Shown here in pieces: positions 53,217-61,032 of a DNA stretch of 64,000 nt. Source of the DNA: Phycisphaeraceae bacterium. GTDB lineage: Bacteria > Planctomycetota > Phycisphaerae > Phycisphaerales > UBA1924. Within the stretch, counting starts at the first letter, position 1. Each line of letters begins with the position of its first letter. Under the pieces are notes generated by a model that was not told the DNA's origin, made no database searches, and worked only from the letters and a program-made list of their open reading frames with translations. A program made the translations under genes and the position numbers. The DNA lies in contig JAHBXL010000004.1 in NCBI GenBank assembly GCA_019636495.1, positions 62,001 to 126,000 on the forward strand, in the 5' to 3' direction.

Positions 53217-53557
53217 GGGCGGAGTTTATGCCGGGTGTCGGCGGGGCGGTCCGGCGCGGTCGGGGTGTCCCGGCGGGTCTGGGCGGCGGAGCGTGGGGCG
53301 TGGTCTTCGCGGCGGTCGCGCTGCACGGCGGCGAGCAGGCTGCGCTGGCCGAGTTCGAGCGCGGTGATGGCGCGGGTGTTGGCATCGAGGGCGCGGAGGA
53401 GGGCATCGAGCCGCGGGCGCTCGGTCATGAGCGCCTCGTGGGCCTGGCGGAGTTGGGCCTCGCGGTCCGCCGCGGCGCGGCGCTCGGTGAGCCACATCCA
53501 GCCGATGAGTCCTGCCGCACCAAACTGGGCGAGAGCGGGGAGGAGTTCCGGAGGCAT
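53213..53557 (-). CDS. Holin-like small membrane protein with coiled coil
   Basis: A 114-residue protein: one N-terminal membrane segment (LAQFGAAGLIGWMWL), then a helical coiled coil (TERRAAADREAQLRQAHEALMTERPRLDALLRALDANTRAITALELGQRSLL) and a basic tail. This layout, with a short membrane anchor followed by a charged coiled coil, is found in BhlA/UviB-type phage holins. It could equally be a membrane-bound particle component. It is the last-but-one gene of the capsid cluster, where lysis genes are commonly placed. The function is inferred. Confidence 0.5.
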   Translation of the reverse strand: MPPELLPALAQFGAAGLIGWMWLTERRAAADREAQLRQAHEALMTERPRLDALLRALDANTRAITALELGQRSLLAAVQRDRREDHAPRSAAQTRRDTPTAPDRPADTRHKLRP

Positions 53558-53610
53558 TGGTGCACCCTCTCTACCACGTCAAGTGGTCTGTTGATCTCGC
53601 CGGTCGTCAG

Positions 53611-53702
53611 GTCCTGGGTCCTGAGTCCTGGGTCCTGAGTCCTGGGACGACCACAGACCGCGCGAACCTCCGACTCAGGACTCAGGACCGAGGACCCAGG
53701 AC
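53611..53702. terminator. Long imperfect inverted repeat inside the capsid cluster
   Basis: A 31-base arm (53611-53641, words GTCCTGGGTCCTGAGTC...) pairs with 53672-53702 with about three mismatches and a 30-base loop. The words are the AGGACCC/AGGACTC array seen after the terminase gene at 10.9 kb. It lies just downstream of the gene at 53706-54149 and could stop or protect its transcript. Confidence 0.6.
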
Positions 53703-53705
53703 TTC

Positions 53706-54149
53706 CTACAAGAATCGCACGAACACTGCGCGGTAGGCCAGCGAGCGCAGGCGGCCGCGGTCGATGCGCCCCCCCGCCCCCCCCGCGCCCCCCGCGCCCC
53801 CCGCGCCCCCCGCGCCACCTGTCGGCGCGCCTGCGGGCTCGAGCGGCTCGAAGCGGACGAAGGACATGTCGTCCCACACGCGGCCGTGGTGGTCGATGAG
53901 CGTCGCGGTGACGGGCGGGTCGGTCAGTTGCGCGGCGATCGAGTCGCGCAGGCTCCACAGTCCGCCCTCGGTTTCCGACACCAGTCGCCCGGTGATGATG
54001 ATGACCAGTTCGAGCGGGCCCGCGGCGATCGACCCCGGCACGACCGGGTTGAGCGCGGCCTGGGGCACCACCAGTTCGCCGATGGCGCGCTGGCCGAAGC
54101 GGTGCGGGCCGGAGTTGAACAGGCCGAGTGCGTTGAAGAACGATGCCAT
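53706..54149 (-). CDS. Phage-like structural/connector-sized protein with Gly-rich insert
   Basis: A 147-residue protein (start MASFFNAL at 54149, with CGGAGG six bases upstream). It has a beta-rich body (GPHRFGQRAIGELVVPQAALNPVVPGSIAAGPLELVIIITGRLV) and a C-terminal region (RLRSLAYRAVFVRFL) typical of small virion proteins. A GGAGGAGGAGGAGG-type Gly run is coded by a 9-base tandem repeat at 53767-53818. The size and position suggest a head-tail connector or tail-completion protein; no match to a named family is claimed. Confidence 0.55.
   Translation of the reverse strand: MASFFNALGLFNSGPHRFGQRAIGELVVPQAALNPVVPGSIAAGPLELVIIITGRLVSETEGGLWSLRDSIAAQLTDPPVTATLIDHHGRVWDDMSFVRFEPLEPAGAPTGGAGGAGGAGGAGGAGGRIDRGRLRSLAYRAVFVRFL
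53767..53818. repeat. In-frame 9-base tandem repeat CGCGCCCCC
   Basis: About five copies of a CGCGCCCCCC-type unit. Because the unit is a multiple of three, it extends a Gly/Ala run in the gene at 53706-54149 without breaking the frame. Confidence 0.7.
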
Positions 54150-54423
54150 GGGAACCTCCGGAAGGAACACAGAGAAAGCGGAGCAAGCGGAGAACAACAG
54201 AGAAAAGACAACGACAGAGTGGACGAAGGGGGACACGGGACCGAGGCGGAGGGGTGTGGGGGGTGGGGTGTGGGGGGTGGGGGAGGGTGGGTGTAGAGAC
54301 CGCGTGGGAGCACAGCACGTGACCGGAGGCGACGCCAGGACTGGGCTCGCCATCGAAATCGCTCTTGCTTGTCCGGTCAGTTCTCTGCTGCCCTCTGCTT
54401 GCTCTGCTTCCTCTGTGTTCCTC
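54150..54423. repeat. Two inverted copies of the GGAACACAGAG repeat with G-rich centre
   Basis: Left copy GGAACACAGAGAAAGCGGAG...AACAGAG (54172-54212) and the right copy in reverse orientation (54365-54422) bracket a GGGGTGTGGGG tract (54249-54290). No gene is supported between the two phage-like genes. Confidence 0.7.
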
Positions 54424-54834
54424 CTACTCCGAGGCCGTGAACGGGTCCGCCGCGCCATCGCCGGAGAGCGCGATCAGTTCGATGGTCTGGACCGCGGCGT
54501 GGCCCTTCGGGCCGGCGCTGAGTTCGTGGCGGATGCTGAGCACGACGCACTGTGCAGTGTGCGTTCGTCGGCCCGCCTCGGTCGCGGCGGGGGAGACATC
54601 GAAGATGAGTTCGCCGGCCCGGCCGGGCGCGGGGGCGGCGAGGTCGCCGCGGTCGAGTTGACGGATGATGCGGATGGTGGTGCGCTGCTCGGGCACATCG
54701 GCGAAGGTGGGGTGCGGTCCGAGATCGGACCACTCGAGGGCCTGGCGCGCGGCGGTGCGGTCGATGGCGATGAGCGAGACATCGGTCCACTCCAGCGAGT
54801 CGAAGCGGACGAGTTGAGGTGCGAGCACGAGCAT
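54424..54834 (-). CDS. Phage-like hypothetical protein of the capsid cluster
   Basis: A 136-residue protein, starting at ATG 54834 with CAGGAG six bases upstream. Sequence: LVLAPQLVRFDSLEWTDVSLIAIDRTAARQALEWSDLGPHPTFADVPEQRTTIRIIRQLDRGDLAAPAPGRAG, mostly beta-strand with few charges clustered. Size, position after a head-protein gene and beta content fit a tail-tube or tail-completion protein, but no motif proves it. Third-position GC is high and there is no sign of decay. Confidence 0.6.
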   Translation of the reverse strand: MLVLAPQLVRFDSLEWTDVSLIAIDRTAARQALEWSDLGPHPTFADVPEQRTTIRIIRQLDRGDLAAPAPGRAGELIFDVSPAATEAGRRTHTAQCVVLSIRHELSAGPKGHAAVQTIELIALSGDGAADPFTASE

Positions 54835-54852
54835 GACGATCTCCTGTGCCTT

Positions 54853-54876
54853 CCATGAGTCCTGTGAGACTCATGG
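54853..54876. terminator. Hairpin between two capsid-cluster genes
   Basis: CCATGAGTC-ctgtga-GACTCATGG is a perfect 9-bp stem 19 bases upstream of the start at 54834. It may be a processing or attenuation site. Confidence 0.4.
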
Positions 54877-54901
54877 GTCCTGTGTGCCCTGTCGAGGTTC
54901 A

Positions 54902-55540
54902 TCACGCGCGCGAGAGCACTCCCGCCGCGGCGCGGCGTTCGGCATCGGCGAAGCCATCGCCATCGAGATCGAGTCGTGCGCGGGCGATGGCGCGGATCGA
55001 GGAAGCGACGCGGTGGTAGTGCGCAGCGCGTGCGGCCTGCGGGGAGTCGGGGCGCGCGAGCGCGCCCGCCGCGGCGTAGATGAGTTGCATGGCCAGGGCG
55101 GACTCGAGTCCGCGGAGGTCGTCGGGGTTGACGATGCGGGACTCATCGGGCTCGCCCGGCTCGGCGAGGCCCGCCCGGGCGAGGCCGAACATGGCGAGGA
55201 GCGCATCGTGCGCGGCGGCGATCTGGGGGACGAAGGAGAAGAAGACGGCGGGCGTCGATCCCGCGGCGGGCGGGGGCAGGGGCGGGCTGGTCCGGCGGGC
55301 GCGCAGGAGCGAGACGGTGAGTTCGGTCGGGCTCAGGTGCTCGATGACTTCGAGTGGGACGCCGCCGAAGAGCACGACGTTTCCTGCGCCGATGCCCAGG
55401 GCGGCCAGTTGGTTGGAGGCGGTCGTCAACTTGCCGGAGTTGAGGGTGGCGGTGGTGCTGAGGCGTCGCTGGGCGAGGTACCCCAGGTCGCGGAAGAGGT
55501 CGGGCTCGATGGCGAGCAGGTCGCGGTCGGCGGTGAACAT
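54902..55540 (-). CDS. Phage-like head or connector protein
   Basis: A 212-residue protein. The N-terminal half (MFTADRDLLAIEPDLFRDLGYLAQRRLSTTATLNSGKLTTASNQLAALGIGAGNVVLFGGVPLEVIEHLSPTELTVSLL) reads as a head-tail connector-like domain. The C-terminal half is helical with a possible Ca loop DLDGDGFADAE. It follows the major capsid gene by 158 bp. The family is not certain; in tailed phages the gene after the capsid gene is usually a head-tail joining protein. Confidence 0.55.
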   Translation of the reverse strand: MFTADRDLLAIEPDLFRDLGYLAQRRLSTTATLNSGKLTTASNQLAALGIGAGNVVLFGGVPLEVIEHLSPTELTVSLLRARRTSPPLPPPAAGSTPAVFFSFVPQIAAAHDALLAMFGLARAGLAEPGEPDESRIVNPDDLRGLESALAMQLIYAAAGALARPDSPQAARAAHYHRVASSIRAIARARLDLDGDGFADAERRAAAGVLSRA

Positions 55541-55648
55541 GGGTGGGCTCCGGTGGGATGGGCGGGGCGATGGGGTGATGAGTGGCGCAGGACAGTGCGT
55601 TCCTTATCACTTCATCACTGCGTGCTTGCGTTCAATCTCAGAGTCAAA

Positions 55649-55680
55649 GGACCCGGCTCTTTTTCGAGAGCCGGGCCCTG
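55649..55680 (-). terminator. Hairpin after the capsid gene
   Basis: CCCGGCTCT-ttttcg-AGAGCCGGG (stem 55652-55660/55667-55675), directly after the capsid stop at 55699. There is no strong U-run on the minus strand; partial termination or mRNA stabilisation would raise capsid output over the downstream genes. Confidence 0.6.
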
Positions 55681-55698
55681 AGGCGCGACGCGTCCGTG

Positions 55699-56868
55699 TC
55701 AGGTGGTGGCAAGACCCCGGATCAGCCCGTGCGCGTTCTCGTTCTTCATTTCGAGGGTGTACTCGCCGACGAGCATGCCGCTTTCGGCATCGCCGGTCGC
55801 GGCGAGCGGCTTGTAGTGGAAACTGCGTCCGGCCAGGGGCATGACGCTGAGTCGGGAGGAATCGAGGAGGAGGACGTGGTCTGCGGGGACCCAGCGGGAG
55901 AGGACGACGCGGCAGACGCCGAAGTCGGACTCGTAGAGGCCGATGAGGGAGCGGTAGGATTCGTCGTTGGGCCCGTAGAGTCGGGAGGTGGAGAGGAACT
56001 CGTTGATTCGTCGCTTCTGGAGGCCGGAGCAGACGATGGTGTCGACGCGTCCGGCGGACTGCTCCCAGATGAGGCGGAGCGCGGCGTTGAGCACGGGCTC
56101 GTTGAGAGCGGAGCCCGCGCCGCCGCCGGTGGGCACTCCGCCCTGCCCGGGCACGAAGTGGTTGGTCGCGATCGAGGGGATGATGCCGTTCATGGTGCGT
56201 CGGACGCTGGCCGAGCCCTGCTGGGCGGCGGTGGGGGCGACGCCGTTGACGACGCAGTTTTCGAGGTCGCGGAGGAGTTCGCGCAGGCGTTCCTGCTTCT
56301 GGTAGTCGGCCTCGTCGGCGACGCCGTGGGCGCGTGCGGCCTGCATGGAGCCGGAGACTTCGAGCGCGGCGGTGAAGATCTGGGTGTAGTTGCGCTTGCG
56401 GGCGCGGTCGGTGAAGCGGGCGGCGGGGCGGTCGTCTCCTTCGAGTGCGGCGTTGCCGAGGATGGTGAGTTTCAGTCCGTTGCTGAGCGCGCCTCCGGGC
56501 GTGTTGCCGTAGCGGCGGACAACGGTGAGGACGTTTGCGGCGATGGCGGTGACGAACATGACCTCGCGCAGGCCCTCGGGCCGGACCTGGTCGCCGATGC
56601 GGAATCGCGAGCCGTTGGCGACGGTGATGCTGGTGGCATCGGTGGCGTTGGGCGAGAAACTGGTCTGGTTCACGGTGTCGGAGTTGGGGAGCAGCGTGTC
56701 CTCGATCCACTCGTGGATGGTGCTCTGGGCCGGGCGGGAAGCATCGCCGAGGGCATCGAGCAGCGGAGTCTCGAACGGGCTGACGATGCCGACGACATCG
56801 GAGACGTCTTCCATCAGTTCGGGCAGGTCGGCGCCGGCGGTGTATGTGGCCTTTCCAGTAAACGGCAT
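55699..56868 (-). CDS. Major capsid protein (SU10/DUF5309 type, HK97 fold)
   Basis: A ~389-residue protein with the DUF5309/SU10-type major capsid layout: TYTAGADLPELMEDVSDVVGIVSPFETPLLDALG at the N-terminus, IHEWIEDTLLPNSDTVNQ, FRIGDQVRPEG, RKRNYTQIFTAALEVSGSMQAA, CSGLQKRRINEFL and the end region (VPADHVLLLDSSRLSVMPLAGRSFHYKPLA). The ATG at 56868 (MPFTGKA) has AAAGGTG just upstream; an ATG at 56883 is also possible. It assembles the shell of tailed-phage heads. It is intact, lies in an operon-like run with a portal gene, and shares the host's codon use. Confidence 0.85.
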   Translation of the reverse strand: MPFTGKATYTAGADLPELMEDVSDVVGIVSPFETPLLDALGDASRPAQSTIHEWIEDTLLPNSDTVNQTSFSPNATDATSITVANGSRFRIGDQVRPEGLREVMFVTAIAANVLTVVRRYGNTPGGALSNGLKLTILGNAALEGDDRPAARFTDRARKRNYTQIFTAALEVSGSMQAARAHGVADEADYQKQERLRELLRDLENCVVNGVAPTAAQQGSASVRRTMNGIIPSIATNHFVPGQGGVPTGGGAGSALNEPVLNAALRLIWEQSAGRVDTIVCSGLQKRRINEFLSTSRLYGPNDESYRSLIGLYESDFGVCRVVLSRWVPADHVLLLDSSRLSVMPLAGRSFHYKPLAATGDAESGMLVGEYTLEMKNENAHGLIRGLATT

Positions 56869-56942
56869 GGGTTCACCTTTCATAAGAAGTTCACCGAGTG
56901 ACAGGGCATGGATGACGATGGGGAGCGGAGCGCCAGAGGGCC

Positions 56943-57266
56943 TCAGGGCGCGATGCCCCGGCCGACATCGCGGCGGAGGCGGAGGTAGGTCATGACGGAC
57001 CGGCGGTCACCGGTTCGCGCCGCCGCGGCAGCGGCATTGGACGCGACCTGCGCTGCGTGCTCATCGCGCGGTCGTGGGGACATCGCGCCCGAGGGTGTGG
57101 GGGACGTGGGGGTCGTGGGGGGGGTGGGGGGCGTGGACCGCGGCGCGGCGGCCAGGTGCTCGCGGACGCGGGCCAGTTCGGCGCGGGTCTGGGCGAGCGC
57201 GTCCATCAGCGCATCGTGCCCGGGCGGGGCGGGGGCGGGGGCGGGTTCGGGCGGGGTGTCGGGCAT
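56943..57266 (-). CDS. Small proline- and helix-rich protein between portal and capsid (possible scaffold)
   Basis: A 107-residue protein starting at ATG 57266 with AAGGAG seven bases upstream. It opens with a Pro/Ala tail, continues with a helix DALMDALAQTRAELARVREHLAA, then a TP-rich linker and a second helix AAQVASNAAAAAARTGDRRSVMTYLRLRRD. The gap between portal and capsid is where tailed phages place the protease or scaffold gene, and a small helical protein fits a scaffold better than a protease. No protease motif is seen. Confidence 0.5.
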   Translation of the reverse strand: MPDTPPEPAPAPAPPGHDALMDALAQTRAELARVREHLAAAPRSTPPTPPTTPTSPTPSGAMSPRPRDEHAAQVASNAAAAAARTGDRRSVMTYLRLRRDVGRGIAP

Positions 57267-57345
57267 TGGGGACTCCTTGTGTGGGGGTGCGCCGGGCGCA
57301 CAGGCCCACGTGGGCCTGTCGGGGTTGTGTAAGAACTGCGGCTTG

Positions 57346-58923
57346 TTACATCACTCCGGCATCGCGTCCTGCATAGCCGAGTTCGGCGAGGACGCGTTCG
57401 CGGGGCACTCCCAGCGCGACCTTGCGCTCCGCCGCGAGCAGGGCGTCGTGCTCGTCTGGCGGGAGCGGGTCGGGCCAGGCGATGCTGAGTGCGCGGTCGC
57501 GCGGGTCGGTTGGGAGGATGCCTGCGCGGTCGAGTGCGAGGAGCACGAGTCGCGAGGCTTCGACGATGCCGCGGCCGTAGGTCAGTCGCTTTCGCGCGGT
57601 CCGGCTGAGCAGGCCCATGAGGGTGACGCGGAGTGCGTTTGCGCTGGAGAGGTTTCCGATGCGTGCGCGGACGACGCCGGCGGCGAGCGGCGGTACGCCG
57701 CTGATCTTGTCGAGGGCTTCGCGGATCTCCTGCACGTGGGCGGCTTCGGAGGGGCTCGCGGCATCGCCGCCGAGGGACTCGATGGTGGCCTCGGGGTTGT
57801 CGGTGAGGATGAGTTGTCCGGGGCCGATGCGGACGCCGTCGGCTCCATCGAGGCCTTTGGCCAGGAGCATCTTGAAGGACTGGAAGGTGACGCGCGAGGC
57901 GCGATCGGAGAGGCGGGTGTTGAGTTCGTCCTGCAGGGGGATGAGCGGCTCGACTTCGCCGAGTCCTTCCCACGAAAGGGGCTGGGCGATGTTCTGGATG
58001 TTTGCGACGGGCGGAGCATCGGCGGGCGCGCCGGGCGAGACCAGCGCGGGCTCATCGAGCACGAGTCGCCATTGGTCGCGGCGGTCGGCCTCGTCGCGCT
58101 CGAAGACCTGCCGACGCGAAGGGCCGAGCACTTCGAGCACGAGCGTTGTTCGCGGCGTGTGGGTCGGGTGGGCATCGTCGGCGAGGCCGAGCCAGCGACG
58201 CAGGAGCGAGGGCGGCGCGGGGTCGGGGCCGCCGGGCCGGGAGGTCGGGCCGCGGGCCTGGTCGCGTTCGATGCGGCGCGTGAGGATCAGGTAGGCGTCC
58301 AGCGCGCGGTAGTCGTCGCGCGAGACGACGGGCACGGCGCGGCAGGGCTCGATGGCCTCGATGCGTGTCGCGGCGGCGGCGGCGGCGGCGACGGCCTGGT
58401 CGTCGGCATGCTCGGGTGCGTTGGAGTTGGCCGCGGCACGGACGACGAGGTCGACGTGGCCGTAGACGTGGGCCATGAGGGCGGCGTCGCTGAGCAGGGC
58501 GGCCCCGCCCGAGGCCTCCCACACGGCGTCGAGGGTGCGCTCGATTCGTCGAGCGAGCGCCGGATCGCGTGCGTTGGAGACGATTGTGAGCGGTCGGCCG
58601 AGCAGGAAGTCGATCATCGTGTGGATGCGCCACGCGATGTCGTTCTCGATGACGATCTCTTTGCGTTTCCAGGCGCGGTCGTCGCCGATGCCGCCTGCAC
58701 CGAGCAGGCGGGCGGGCAGGCCGCGTTCCTGCGCGAGGCGGTAGTTTCGTGAGGAGGGGTCGCGCTGCGACTCCCGCGCGCCCAGGGCGCGCATGGTGTT
58801 TCGGTAGTACTCCCAGAGCGCGCCCAGCCGCGGCATCGCGCTGCGCTCGTGACGGTCGAGCAGGGCGTGGATCTCCTGCCAGGTGAGTCCTGCATCTGCA
58901 AGGGGCGCGAGGTTCTGAGGCAT
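57346..58923 (-). CDS. Phage portal protein (SPP1 gp6-like)
   Basis: A 525-residue protein with the portal layout: N-terminal helical wing (WQEIHALLDRHERSAMPRLGALWEYYRNTMRAL), the stem region (KEIVIENDIAWRIHTMIDFLLGRPLTIV), the mixed domain (ALMAHVYGHVDLVVRAA), and the long clip/crown-associated helices (PLIPLQDELNTRLSDRASRVTFQSFKMLLAKGLDG, SGVPPLAAGVVRARIGNLSSANALRVTLMGLLSRTARK). Portals form the 12-subunit ring that binds the terminase during DNA packaging. It is the first gene of the capsid cluster and has no terminase beside it; one exists at 9276-10865. Confidence 0.85.
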   Translation of the reverse strand: MPQNLAPLADAGLTWQEIHALLDRHERSAMPRLGALWEYYRNTMRALGARESQRDPSSRNYRLAQERGLPARLLGAGGIGDDRAWKRKEIVIENDIAWRIHTMIDFLLGRPLTIVSNARDPALARRIERTLDAVWEASGGAALLSDAALMAHVYGHVDLVVRAAANSNAPEHADDQAVAAAAAAATRIEAIEPCRAVPVVSRDDYRALDAYLILTRRIERDQARGPTSRPGGPDPAPPSLLRRWLGLADDAHPTHTPRTTLVLEVLGPSRRQVFERDEADRRDQWRLVLDEPALVSPGAPADAPPVANIQNIAQPLSWEGLGEVEPLIPLQDELNTRLSDRASRVTFQSFKMLLAKGLDGADGVRIGPGQLILTDNPEATIESLGGDAASPSEAAHVQEIREALDKISGVPPLAAGVVRARIGNLSSANALRVTLMGLLSRTARKRLTYGRGIVEASRLVLLALDRAGILPTDPRDRALSIAWPDPLPPDEHDALLAAERKVALGVPRERVLAELGYAGRDAGVM

Positions 58924-59873
58924 GGTTCGTCTCCGGGTTGGGCGGCAGATGTGTGCCGCTCACCCGGTGGACGGTGTGTGCGCCGGCGCGGGCCCAAACC
59001 CGGCGAGGCCGGCCTGTTGGCCCGGCGGAAGAACTCGCGCAACCCCGTTGCGGGGCGCGACTTCGAAAGAATCTGAAAATTCCGGCTCGGGGCCATCGGC
59101 GCTGGCGCGCACGGCGCGCCCAAACCCGGCGACCCCTCAATATTGGTTCTTCCGGCACTTCCGGGGCACGGCTCGGCTTGCAGGAGGGCACACGCAGAGG
59201 CGCGGAGGACGCGGAGAAGAAGAGCCGCGGATGACGCGGGTTCGCACGGATGAAAAACAATGGGTGGCGTGGATGTTGATGGACTTTCGCCGCCCCCACC
59301 CCCACCACCACCACCCCTGCCCAGCCCTGCCCCGAGCGCCCCCCACTTCCCCACCCCCCCCATCCCCCACCCAGCCATCCCCCGGGAGACCACGCAGGCG
59401 GCGTTGAGATGGCCCCCGCAACGGCCGATGAGACTCGACCCCATCCGGCTCTGCGCCTTGCACGTGCGGTCGGCGTTCGGCGGGCATGGGTGGGTAAGCG
59501 GGCGGGGGGATACTCGGAGGCCTCGAATGCGACTGCCGCCGTTTTCGCCGCCATCGCAAGGCCTGCCGCGCACGCCGCGGCCGGCGTCGGAGACTCCTGC
59601 CGGCGGCTTGTCCGCCGCGGCGGGGATGAGTCCGAGAACACCAGAGCCGAACACCCCGGGCCTAGAGTCCGTAGCAGCCCCGCCGGAGGGAGTCCGTCCC
59701 ACGGCCGAGAAGCCGTCCTCCGATCGAGAAGGGGGGCGGCGCCGTTCGGGCAAGTCGAGGTCCCGGGCGGGCGCGGGAGTCGCCAAGTCCTGAACCGAAC
59801 TTCACCCACGCACCCCACACGAGCAACCGTCGCCCACACGCGTCGGCGCGGCCAAGCGAAAGGTCAGTATTCC
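58924..59873. other. Large noncoding region upstream of the portal gene
   Basis: About 950 bp between divergent genes with no frame I can support on either strand. It contains CCCAAACCCGGCGA twice (near 58992 and 59119), a dispersed CGCGGAGGACGCGGAGAAG repeat at 59190-59240, and a poly-C/poly-G tract near 59280-59385. It probably holds promoters for the portal operon and the epimerase gene; no box is convincing. Confidence 0.5.
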
Positions 59874-61013
59874 ATGGCGAGCAAGGATCAACCCATCGTC
59901 GTTTGCGGCGGCGGCGGCTTCATCGGCGGGCACCTGGTCGGCGAGTTCCGCCGGATGGGGTTCAAGAACATCCGGAGCGTGGACATCAAGCCTCTGGACG
60001 AGTGGTACCAGGTCTTTCCGGATGTGAAGAACATGCGGCTGGACCTGAAGGACCTTGGTAACTGCCGCAAGGCGATGAAGGGGGCGGAGGGCGGGCAGGT
60101 TTTCCAACTCGCGGCGGACATGGGCGGGATGGGGTTCATCGAGAACAACAAGGCGCTGTGCATGCTGAGCGTGTTGACCAACACGCACATGCTGATGGCG
60201 GCGCAGGAGACGGGCGTTCAGCGGTTTTTCTACAGTTCCTCGGCGTGTGTCTACAACGCCAGCAAGCAGAAGGATCCGAACGTCACGGCGCTGAAGGAGG
60301 AGGATGCGTATCCGGCGATGCCGGAGGACGGGTATGGCTGGGAGAAACTGTTCAGCGAGCGGATGTGCCGGCACTTCCGCGAGGATTACAAGATGGCGAC
60401 GCGGGTGGCGCGTTTCCACAACGTGTACGGCCCGCACGGCACGTGGGAGGGCGGGCGCGAGAAGGCTCCCGCCGCGATCTGCCGCAAGGTGATCCACGCG
60501 CTGCACACCGGCAACCACCAGATCGAGATCTGGGGGGATGGAACGCAGACGCGCTCGTTCATGTACATCACGGATTGCACGAAGGGCATCCGCACGCTGA
60601 CGGATTCGGACTTCACGCAGCCGATCAACCTCGGATCGAGCGAACTGGTGAGCATCAACGAACTGGTGTCGATCGCGGAGGACATCGCGGGGATCCGTCT
60701 GGAGCGGAGTTACAAACTGGATGCTCCCAAGGGCGTGGCGGGCCGCAACTCGGACAACACGCTGATCAAGCAGGTCTTCGGCTGGGAGCCGGACACGCGG
60801 CTGCGCGACGGGATGGAGAAGACCTACCGCTGGATCTACGACGAGTACATGGCCAAGTACGGCCCGGAGGCGCGGCCGGTGCGGCCGCGTCCGGCCGCCT
60901 CGGCCAAGAAGAGTGCGCCCTCTCGCGGGAAGAAGAAGCCGGCGCGGGCCGCGGCCCGCGCGGCGGGCGGCAAGAAGAAGAAGTCCGGCGCGCGTGCCCG
61001 GGCGCGTCGCTGA
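59874..61013 (+). CDS. GDP-mannose 3,5-epimerase-like SDR protein with a basic tail
   Basis: A 379-residue extended SDR: VCGGGGFIGGHLVGEFRRMG, SSSACVYNASKQ and the YxxxK pair in YGWEKLFSERM. NVYGPHGTWEGGREKAPAAICRKV and IWGDGTQTRSFMYITDC fit the GDP-mannose 3,5-epimerase group (GDP-sugar handling). The catalytic core ends near residue 330 and is followed by a ~47-residue basic Ala/Lys/Arg tail (KKSAPSRGKKKPARAAARAA, KKKKSGARARARR), which resembles histone H1/AlgP-type C-termini and is unusual for a sugar enzyme. It may bind nucleic acid or polyanionic polysaccharide. The methyltransferase gene lies 19 bp downstream. Confidence 0.85.
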   Translation: MASKDQPIVVCGGGGFIGGHLVGEFRRMGFKNIRSVDIKPLDEWYQVFPDVKNMRLDLKDLGNCRKAMKGAEGGQVFQLAADMGGMGFIENNKALCMLSVLTNTHMLMAAQETGVQRFFYSSSACVYNASKQKDPNVTALKEEDAYPAMPEDGYGWEKLFSERMCRHFREDYKMATRVARFHNVYGPHGTWEGGREKAPAAICRKVIHALHTGNHQIEIWGDGTQTRSFMYITDCTKGIRTLTDSDFTQPINLGSSELVSINELVSIAEDIAGIRLERSYKLDAPKGVAGRNSDNTLIKQVFGWEPDTRLRDGMEKTYRWIYDEYMAKYGPEARPVRPRPAASAKKSAPSRGKKKPARAAARAAGGKKKKSGARARARR

Positions 61014-61032
61014 GCATCGCCGGAGGCGCGCC

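Noticed and set aside
59137..59559. A 140-residue minus-strand frame before the portal gene
   Set aside because: Most of it is encoded by the dispersed CGCGGAGGACGCGGAG repeat and poly-G tracts. There is no Shine-Dalgarno and no consistent codon bias.
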